This document shows positions 58,162-64,000 of a stretch of DNA of 64,000 nucleotides, in pieces (position 1 is the stretch's first letter; each line of letters starts with the position of its first letter). Both the position numbers and the translations under genes were made by a program. Source of the stretch: Betaproteobacteria bacterium HGW-Betaproteobacteria-11 (GTDB taxonomy: Bacteria > Pseudomonadota > Gammaproteobacteria > Burkholderiales > Rhodocyclaceae); assembly GCA_002842395.1 (NCBI GenBank), contig PHCV01000004.1:256374-320373 (forward strand). The letters run 5' to 3'. The notes below the pieces were generated by a model, which saw only the letters and a list, made by a program, of their open reading frames with translations, did not search any database and was not told the DNA's origin.

Positions 58162-59435
58162 GTCACCCGATCCGGTTCAGGCTTGCACTTGTCGATACTG
58201 CTGTAAATCGGCATCAGCAGGAAAAATGCAAAGTAAACCAATGCGCAAATCTGCGACACCAGCGTGCGGTCGGGGGTCGGCGGCAACACACCCAGATAAC
58301 CGAGGATGAAGAAGGAAACCAGGAAGGCCGCCAGAAATCCTTTGTAGAGCGGTCCACGATAACGGATCGACTTGACCGGACTCCGATCGAGCCAGGGCAG
58401 AAAGACAAAGATGATGGCCGAGGCGCCCATCGCCACCACGCCCCAGAACTTGGCATCGACCCCAAAGAGCGGATAAGTGACGGCACGCAGGATCGAATAG
58501 AACGGCGTGAAATACCATACCGGCGCGATATGCGGCGGCGTTTGCAACGGATCGGCCGGGAAAAAATTATTGGCCTCGATGAAATAGCCGCCCGCTTCCG
58601 GCGCAAAGAAGATGATGATCGAAAAGACGATCAGGAAGACGACGACACCGACAATATCCTTCACCGAATAGTAGGGATGAAAAGGGATGCCATCGAGCGG
58701 GATACCGTCGGGCCCCTTCTTTTTCTTGATCTCGATGCCATCCGGATTATTCGAACCCACCTCATGCAGGGCGATGATATGCGCTACTACCAGGCCGACC
58801 AGAACCAGCGGCACGGCGATCACATGAAAGGCGAAAAATCGGTTCAAGGTCGCATCGCCAACCACATAGTCACCGCGCAACCAGAGCGAAAGATCGGGGC
58901 CAACGAATGGAATTGCCGAAAACAGGTTGACGATGACCTGCGCGCCCCAGTACGACATCTGGCCCCAGGGCAGGAGATAGCCGAAGAACGCCTCGGCCAT
59001 CAGGCAGAGGAAAATCATCATGCCGAAGATCCAGATCAGTTCACGTGGTTTGCGATAGGAGCCGTACAGCATGCCGCGGAACATGTGCATATAAACGACA
59101 ATGAAGAAGGCCGAGGCTCCCGTCGAATGCATGTAGCGGATCAGCCAGCCCCAAGGGACATCGCGCATGATGTATTCGACGCTGGCAAAAGCCACCGGAA
59201 TGCCGGAAGCATTGAGCGAGGCGTCGGGCTTGAAGTGCATGACGAGAAAGATGCCGGTAATGATCTGGACCACCAGCACGAGGAGCGCCAGGGAACCGAA
59301 GAAATACCAGAAATTGAAATTCTTCGGCGCGTAGTATTCGGAAAGATGCGCCTTCCAGCCCGAGGTCAGCGGGAAGCGCTCATCGATCCAGTCGAGCAGG
59401 CTTTGCGCTTTGGTTTTGGCAATGGTTTCGCTCAT
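58152..59435 (-). CDS. petB: Cytochrome b of the bc1 complex
   Basis: Membrane core of the quinol:cytochrome c oxidoreductase, holding two b haems and both quinone sites. 427 residues with eight or more hydrophobic segments. The haem-binding His pairs are in YMHSTGASAFFIVVYMHMFRG and FFAFHVIAVPLVLVGLVVAHI. GYLLPWGQMSYWGAQV is the Qo-site region; in the C-terminal half PPHIAPVWYFTPFYSILRAV marks the PEWY-type loop, here PVWY. It lies 5 bp after petA and overlaps petC. Confidence 0.96.
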   Translation of the reverse strand: MSETIAKTKAQSLLDWIDERFPLTSGWKAHLSEYYAPKNFNFWYFFGSLALLVLVVQIITGIFLVMHFKPDASLNASGIPVAFASVEYIMRDVPWGWLIRYMHSTGASAFFIVVYMHMFRGMLYGSYRKPRELIWIFGMMIFLCLMAEAFFGYLLPWGQMSYWGAQVIVNLFSAIPFVGPDLSLWLRGDYVVGDATLNRFFAFHVIAVPLVLVGLVVAHIIALHEVGSNNPDGIEIKKKKGPDGIPLDGIPFHPYYSVKDIVGVVVFLIVFSIIIFFAPEAGGYFIEANNFFPADPLQTPPHIAPVWYFTPFYSILRAVTYPLFGVDAKFWGVVAMGASAIIFVFLPWLDRSPVKSIRYRGPLYKGFLAAFLVSFFILGYLGVLPPTPDRTLVSQICALVYFAFFLLMPIYSSIDKCKPEPDRVTCK

Positions 59436-59440
59436 TGGAT

Positions 59441-60043
59441 TCAGGCCCCTTTCTTGTCTTCGCCGATCAGTATCTTGGCGTCGCCAAGATACATGTGGGG
59501 GGGAATTTCAAGATTATCCGGGGCGGGTTTGCCTTTATAAACGCGACCGGCAAGATCGAAAGTCGAGCCATGACAGGGACACAGGAATCCGCCGGCCCAA
59601 TCCGGATCGATGCCCGACTCGGCGCCAGTCTTGAATTTTTCCGTCGGTGAGCACCCCAGGTGGGTACAAATGCCGACCGCCACCAGAATTTCAGGCTTGA
59701 TGGAGCGCGTCTCGTTCCGGCAATATTCAGGCTGCATGAGTTTGAGTGAATCCGGATCACTCACCTTGGCGTCGGTTTTTTTCAGCGAGGCCAGCATCTC
59801 CGGTGTGCGATTGATGATCCAGACCGGCTTGCCACGCCATTCCACCGCCATCATCTGCCCTGGCAACAGCTTGCTGAAATCGGCTTCAACAGGAGCGCCG
59901 GCCGCCTTGGCGCGCTCGGAAGGCAGCATGCTGGCCACGAAAGGCACGGCGGTGGCCACCCCGGCCACCCCACCCAGCGTCGCCGTCGCCAGCAACAGAC
60001 GCCGGCGACCGCAATCGACTTTTTCGTCACAACTCATGATCAA
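59441..60043 (-). CDS. petA: Rieske iron-sulfur subunit of the bc1 complex
   Basis: High-potential 2Fe-2S subunit. 200 residues. A twin-arginine-like N terminus (CGRRRLLLATATLGGVAGVA) acts as membrane anchor. The cluster-binding boxes are CTHLGCSP and CPCHGSTFD. First gene of the petABC-sspAB run; an FNR-type box is about 115 bp upstream, suggesting oxygen-linked control. Confidence 0.96.
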   Translation of the reverse strand: MIMSCDEKVDCGRRRLLLATATLGGVAGVATAVPFVASMLPSERAKAAGAPVEADFSKLLPGQMMAVEWRGKPVWIINRTPEMLASLKKTDAKVSDPDSLKLMQPEYCRNETRSIKPEILVAVGICTHLGCSPTEKFKTGAESGIDPDWAGGFLCPCHGSTFDLAGRVYKGKPAPDNLEIPPHMYLGDAKILIGEDKKGA

Positions 60044-60155
60044 TGTCCTTGGCTGGGGATTCGGGAAGGCCCCCCAAGCGCGCCATTGTAGCGAAGATCA
60101 GCAGCGGATTAAAGACCCCGGATATCGCAAGGAATCAATTTCATCAATATAAGGC

Positions 60156-60169
60156 TTAATAATCATCAA
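60156..60169 (-). promoter_or_regulatory. FNR/ANR-type box upstream of petA
   Basis: On the minus strand TTGAT-GATT-ATTAA, one mismatch to the FNR consensus TTGAT-N4-ATCAA, in an AT-rich stretch before petA. No clear -35/-10 pair could be placed relative to it. Confidence 0.4.
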
Positions 60170-60180
60170 GATAAAAATAG

Positions 60181-61407
60181 TCATCCAGTGATCTTTTCTT
60201 TCCGCAATGCAGCACGATCAGCCTCGGAATAGCCCAGACCGGCAAGAATTTCCTCGGTATGTTCGCCCAGTTTCGGCCCCAGCCAGCGCGTCGCACCGGG
60301 GGTGGCCGACAGCTTGGGCACGATGCCGGGCACGACAAAATCCTTTCCATCGGGAAGCTTCGCGGGCTCCAGCATCTGCCGGGCGATGAATTGCGGGTCG
60401 GAGAACATGTCGGCGACGGAATAAATCCGGCTGGCCGGCACCCCGGCTGCCGCGGCAATGCGCAACAGGCTTTCCATGTCGTTGGCGGCCACCCAGTCAC
60501 CGATCACGGCGTACAGTTCCGCCGCTCGCGCATCGCGCCCGGCGTTGCTGGCCAGTTGCGGATCGCTGGCCAGATCTTCACGCCCAATCACCTGCATTAG
60601 ACGTTTGAAAATCGCATCGCCATTGGCGCCGATGATGACGTGCTTGCCGTCCCTGGTGGTATGGGTATTCGATGGCGTAATGCCGGGCATCACGTTGCCG
60701 GTACGTTCGCGGATAAAGCCGAAGACATCGAATTCCGGCACCAGGCTTTCCATCATGGCGAACACGGCCTCGTAGAGGGCGACATCGACCACCTGCCCGC
60801 CACCGCCACTCACCTCGCGATGACGCAAGGCCATCAGGGCGCCGATCGCACCCCACAGAGCCGCAATGGAATCGCCGATCGAAACTCCGGTTTTGACCGG
60901 CGGCCGGTCGGCATAGCCAGTGATGTAGCGCAACCCGCCCATCGACTCGCCGATCGCGCCAAAGCCGGGTTGTTTGGCCATCGGCCCGCTCTGGCCAAAG
61001 CCGGAAAGACGCACCATCACCAGGCCGGGGTTGATGGCATGAAGCACGTCCCAGCCCAGACCGAGTTTTTCCAGAACCCCGGGGCGGAAGTTTTCCACCA
61101 CGATGTCGGCTTCTTGCACCAGCCGCTTGACGATCTCGATCCCCTTGGCCTGCTTGAGATCTATCGTCACCGATTTCTTGTTGCGGGCCTGGACGAACCA
61201 CCACAACGAAGTATCGCCTTCCGGCGCGGGATATAGCTTGCGCCATTTGCGCAACGGATCGCCTTCGCCCGGCGCTTCGATCTTGATCACCTCGGCGCCG
61301 AACTCGGCCAGGATGCGCGAACAGAAGGGGCCGGCGATCAGCGTACCCAGCTCGACCACCTTCACCCCGGCAAGTGGTGCAGTGGCCTGCGATGAAGCCT
61401 CGCTCAT
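60181..61407 (-). CDS. CaiB/BaiF family CoA-transferase
   Basis: Family III CoA-transferase; substrate unknown. The start [21 protein letters not shown] (61407) overlaps the recR stop by 4 nt and gives 408 residues. Family features: [28 protein letters not shown] at the start, [37 protein letters not shown] (region of the catalytic Asp in other members), and [13 protein letters not shown]. Formyl-, succinyl- and aromatic-acyl-CoA enzymes all belong here, so no narrower call is made. Confidence 0.9.
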   Translation of the reverse strand: MSEASSQATAPLAGVKVVELGTLIAGPFCSRILAEFGAEVIKIEAPGEGDPLRKWRKLYPAPEGDTSLWWFVQARNKKSVTIDLKQAKGIEIVKRLVQEADIVVENFRPGVLEKLGLGWDVLHAINPGLVMVRLSGFGQSGPMAKQPGFGAIGESMGGLRYITGYADRPPVKTGVSIGDSIAALWGAIGALMALRHREVSGGGGQVVDVALYEAVFAMMESLVPEFDVFGFIRERTGNVMPGITPSNTHTTRDGKHVIIGANGDAIFKRLMQVIGREDLASDPQLASNAGRDARAAELYAVIGDWVAANDMESLLRIAAAAGVPASRIYSVADMFSDPQFIARQMLEPAKLPDGKDFVVPGIVPKLSATPGATRWLGPKLGEHTEEILAGLGYSEADRAALRKEKITG

Positions 61408-62018
61408 GTGAAATCGCGGCGTTCGCGCATCGCCTGCGCCACGGTCGCCGCATCGCAAAACTCAAGCTCGCCGCCGACCGGCAGGCCACGGGCAATCCGG
61501 CTGACCTTCAGCCCGCGTGCATGGAGCAGTTCGGACAAGTAGTGCGCCGTGGCTTCGCCCTCGTTGGTGAAATTGGTGGCCAGAATCACCTCTTTCACCA
61601 CCCCATCGCTCGCCCGCGCCAGCAGACGTTCGAAGGCCAGTTCCTTGGGCCCGATGCCATCGAGCGGCGACAGCCTGCCCATCAGCACGTAATACAGGCC
61701 GTTGTAGGCCTGCGTCTGCTCCATGCTGTTGAGGTCGACCGGCATTTCGACGATGCATAGCAGCGCGGGATCGCGGCGCGACGACAGGCAGCGTTCGCAG
61801 ACCTCGGCCTCGGTGAAGGTATTGCAGCGGGTACAGTGATGCAGGCGCTGCAGAGCCTCGTCGAGGCTCAGTGCCAGGCGTCCGGCGCCGCGGCGATCAT
61901 GTTGCAGCAGATGGAAAGCCATCCGCTGCGCCGACTTGGGGCCGACTCCGGGCAGACAGCGCAAGGCCTCGATCAACTGACCCAGGCTGTCGTTCGAACG
62001 CATCGGGCGTTCGCTCAA
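61404..62018 (-). CDS. recR: Recombination mediator RecR
   Basis: Forms RecFOR-type complexes that load RecA on gapped DNA. 204 residues. Helix-hairpin-helix [18 protein letters not shown], zinc finger [16 protein letters not shown], Toprim part [22 protein letters not shown] and [20 protein letters not shown]. The start overlaps the ybaB end (ATGA). It completes the conserved dnaX-ybaB-recR cluster. Confidence 0.97.
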   Translation of the reverse strand: MSERPMRSNDSLGQLIEALRCLPGVGPKSAQRMAFHLLQHDRRGAGRLALSLDEALQRLHHCTRCNTFTEAEVCERCLSSRRDPALLCIVEMPVDLNSMEQTQAYNGLYYVLMGRLSPLDGIGPKELAFERLLARASDGVVKEVILATNFTNEGEATAHYLSELLHARGLKVSRIARGLPVGGELEFCDAATVAQAMRERRDFT

Positions 62019-62338
62019 AAAGGCAGTTTGAAGCCTGGCGGCAGCTGCATGCCGGAGGTGAAGCCGCTCATCTTCTCTGCCGCGGCCGCTTCGGCGCGAC
62101 GGTTGGCATCGTTGAGCGCTGCGGCAACCAGATCCTCCAGCATTTCCTTGTCATCCATCACCGCGGGATCGATGCTGACGCGCTTGACGTCATGCTTGCA
62201 GGTCATGACGACCTTCACCGCGCCCGCACCGGACTGGCCCTCGACTTCCATCTGGGCCAGATCTTCCTGCGCCTTGGCCATGTTTTCCTGCATCTGCTGG
62301 GCCTTTTTCATCAGGCCGGCTATGCCACCTTTCATCAT
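62015..62338 (-). CDS. ybaB: YbaB/EbfC nucleoid-associated protein
   Basis: Small DNA-binding dimer between dnaX and recR. 107 residues: [22 protein letters not shown] helix, [21 protein letters not shown] and a C-terminal Gly/Met-rich tail [18 protein letters not shown], the standard layout. Confidence 0.96.
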   Translation of the reverse strand: MMKGGIAGLMKKAQQMQENMAKAQEDLAQMEVEGQSGAGAVKVVMTCKHDVKRVSIDPAVMDDKEMLEDLVAAALNDANRRAEAAAAEKMSGFTSGMQLPPGFKLPF

Positions 62339-62350
62339 GTCTGCTGCTCC

Positions 62351-63952
62351 TTACACAGGTTTAATGGTCGATTCATCGATGCTGGCATTGAACAGATCGA
62401 CCGCTTCGCGCACGAAGGGGTCTTGTTCAACGGCGGCAATCGCACGTTCCTGACGCTCGTTCTGCATATTTTTGTTGCGTTCGGCCGGTGTTTCAGCCGA
62501 CGGTTCGGCAATCTCTATGCTCAGCCGCAGCGGCCGGCCGAAATGGGTTTCCAATGCGGCCTGCAACTTGTCCTCCTGCACCTTGCCGAGCAAGTGCCGG
62601 TGTACCGGAGCCAGGCTCAAACGTATCGCGGTTTTACCCAGTTCCACCAGTTCGCAATGCTGGGCCAGTGGCCGGGCCATGCCGATCAGGGGTAGCTTTT
62701 CAACGCAGGCGTGCCAATCACCATCCACAGCTTTCTGCGGAACAAAAGTCGGCGCTGGCGGGACGGCGGCGACAGGCGCCGGGGGGGATGCCACGGCAGC
62801 CGCCGGCGTGGCCGAGCGACCGGCCACGGCTAGTTTTGCCGAGGTTGCAGCAAGCGAAGCAGCTCCCGCCCGCTCGGGGCGAAAGGCACAAAACCGCAGC
62901 AGCGCCATCACGAAACCCGAGTATTCATCGGGCGCAAGGGCAAGCTCGTCACGCCCATGCACCGCGATCTGATACGCGAGTTGCAGGAATTCGGCATCCA
63001 GCGCCGCAGCATAGGGTTGCAGGCGGGTGCGCTCGGCCGCATCGGGCAAGGCCTCCGGCACCATCTGCGCCAGGGCGATGCGATGAAACAGGGTCGCCAG
63101 CTCGAGCAGGCCGCCATCGAACGAAAGGCTGCTGGCTTCCATTTGTCGGGCAACTTCGGTCATGGCGAGTACATCCGCCGCGACCAGGGCATCGAGCAAA
63201 GCAAACAGATGCTCGTCGCCGACCGTGCCGAGCATGGCGCGCACATCCGCCTCCTCGATCTTGCCGGCGCCGTGGGCAATCGCCTGATCGAGCAGCGAGA
63301 GCGCATCGCGCATGCTGCCCGCCGCTCCCTTGGCCAGGTGACGCAGGGCCGCCGGCTCGAAGGCGATGCCTTCGGCCTCGAGCACATGGGACAGATGTTC
63401 GATGATCTGGGCGGGAGGCATCTGTTTCAGGTTGAACTGCAAACAGCGAGAAAGCACGGTGACCGGAATCTTTTGCGGATCGGTGGTGGCCAAAATGAAT
63501 TTGACATGTTCCGGCGGCTCTTCCAGCGTTTTCAGCATGGCATTGAAGGCGTGGCCGGAAAGCTGATGGACTTCGTCGATGACGTAGACCTTGAAACGCC
63601 CGCGGGTTGGCGCATAGGTGGCGCGATCGAGCAATTGCGTCATGTCGTCGACGCCGCGATTCGAGGCGGCATCGAGCTCGATGTAATCGACGAAGCGGCC
63701 GCTATCGATTTCCATGCAGGACGAGCAGACTCCGCATGGCGTGGCCGTCACCCCGGTTTCGCAATTCAGCGCCTTGGCCATGATCCGCGCCAGCGTGGTC
63801 TTGCCGACGCCACGCGTGCCGGTGAACAGATAGGCATGATGCAGCCGCCCCTGCTCCAGGGCATGGGTCAGCGCACGCACCACATGCTCCTGCCCCACCA
63901 GGGTGGCAAAGGATTTCGGGCGCCATTTTCGGGCAAGAACCTGGTAGCTCAT
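62351..63952 (-). CDS. dnaX: DNA polymerase III subunit tau (DnaX)
   Basis: Clamp-loader ATPase that also organises the replisome. 533 residues. AAA+ domain: SYQVLARKWRPKSFATLVGQ, Walker A FTGTRGVGKTTLARI, zinc-binding Cys CGVCSSC, Walker B YVIDEVHQLSGHAFNAML and ATTDPQKIPVTVLSRC. The C-terminal third includes an Ala/Pro-rich linker (near 365-405) containing a repeat-encoded PPAPTF. No A-AAA-AAG slippery heptamer was found, so a separate gamma form by that route is not supported. The 48 bp before its start show no gene. Confidence 0.95.
   Translation of the reverse strand: MSYQVLARKWRPKSFATLVGQEHVVRALTHALEQGRLHHAYLFTGTRGVGKTTLARIMAKALNCETGVTATPCGVCSSCMEIDSGRFVDYIELDAASNRGVDDMTQLLDRATYAPTRGRFKVYVIDEVHQLSGHAFNAMLKTLEEPPEHVKFILATTDPQKIPVTVLSRCLQFNLKQMPPAQIIEHLSHVLEAEGIAFEPAALRHLAKGAAGSMRDALSLLDQAIAHGAGKIEEADVRAMLGTVGDEHLFALLDALVAADVLAMTEVARQMEASSLSFDGGLLELATLFHRIALAQMVPEALPDAAERTRLQPYAAALDAEFLQLAYQIAVHGRDELALAPDEYSGFVMALLRFCAFRPERAGAASLAATSAKLAVAGRSATPAAAVASPPAPVAAVPPAPTFVPQKAVDGDWHACVEKLPLIGMARPLAQHCELVELGKTAIRLSLAPVHRHLLGKVQEDKLQAALETHFGRPLRLSIEIAEPSAETPAERNKNMQNERQERAIAAVEQDPFVREAVDLFNASIDESTIKPV
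62744..62768 (-). repeat. Dispersed 25-bp repeat, copy 16 (inside dnaX)
   Basis: AAAAGTCGGCGCT then GGCGGGACGGCG; core exact and the arm equals that of copy 7. Encodes VPPAPTF in the linker of tau. Confidence 0.9.
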
Positions 63953-64000
63953 GGGATCATCTCATCAAGCCCGCTCGGGCGACTCTCGTCCAGGTCAAGG

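Noticed and set aside
61930-61950. AAGTCGGCGCAG in recR, close to the dispersed-repeat core
   Set aside because: It encodes the conserved RecR motif GPKSAQR and has no left arm; coincidence is enough to explain it.
62351-63952. Programmed frameshift in dnaX to make gamma
   Set aside because: No A-AAA-AAG heptamer or similar slippery run is present on the coding strand.
63953-64000. SRP RNA (ffs), often found before dnaX
   Set aside because: The 48 bases available contain a GCCCG/CGGGC hairpin but none of the conserved SRP RNA core; the gene could still lie beyond the window.

Overview
This window looks like the chromosome of a betaproteobacterium of the Rhodocyclales/Nitrosomonadales type. 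The reasons are the high G+C coding, the order rpsB-tsf-pyrH-frr-uppS-cdsA-dxr-rseP-bamA-skp-lpxD-fabZ-lpxA-lpxB, the petABC-sspAB cluster, the dnaX-ybaB-recR cluster, a class II (cobalamin) ribonucleotide reductase and a MaoC-Pta fusion next to AckA. The genus cannot be fixed from the sequence alone. No phage, insertion sequence, CRISPR array or rRNA was seen; almost everything is core chromosome.

Layout. 1-13571 (minus strand) is one long, tightly packed translation and envelope-biogenesis operon: S2, EF-Ts, UMP kinase, RRF, undecaprenyl-PP synthase, CDP-DAG synthase, DXP reductoisomerase, the sigma-E protease RseP, BamA, Skp and the lipid A/fatty acid genes, with lpxB running off the left edge. 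Divergent from it are map and glnD (13935-17307). 17740-25438 holds an AddA/AddB-like helicase-nuclease pair, preceded by a 33-residue membrane-peptide ORF coupled to the nuclease start, and then rmuC. 25516-28557 holds hslR, a nitroreductase and a PAS-GGDEF cyclase. 28647-33745 holds acs, fumarase, an OsmC protein and murI. 33797-40478 holds relA, an MtfA-like peptidase, tRNA-His and a SWIM-SNF2 ATPase. 40560-44661 holds two c-di-GMP genes, one of them frameshifted. 44796-53094 holds a PQQ-type sugar dehydrogenase, pta-ackA, nrdJ and an FMN hydroxyacid dehydrogenase. 53186-55974 holds a GIY-YIG protein, an unknown acidic protein, uup and tRNA-Arg. 56282-60043 holds sspB, sspA and the cytochrome bc1 genes. 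60181-63952 holds a CoA-transferase, recR, ybaB and dnaX.

The most unusual signal is not a gene. A short dispersed motif of about 25 bp (left arm like CGCCGTCTCGCC, right core AGCGCCGACTTTT) recurs about 16 times, in both orientations, between genes and inside unrelated genes (addA, addB, rmuC, ackA, uup, dnaX and, more loosely, lpxD, relA, sspB). The 12-mer AGCGCCGACTTT alone occurs nine times exactly; chance predicts about 0.01 in 64 kb at even base composition. In ackA the copy causes no length change relative to E. coli AckA, so it seems to have arisen by substitution in tolerant positions. Some copies sit at stop codons or form a terminator arm. This pattern resembles DNA uptake sequences of Neisseriaceae and Pasteurellaceae, but the motif is different; that function is an inference.

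A second repeat is a bipartite hairpin element at 10391 and 56121 with a compensatory base-pair change between copies. Regulatory sites include a NrdR-like box before nrdJ and an FNR-type box before petA.
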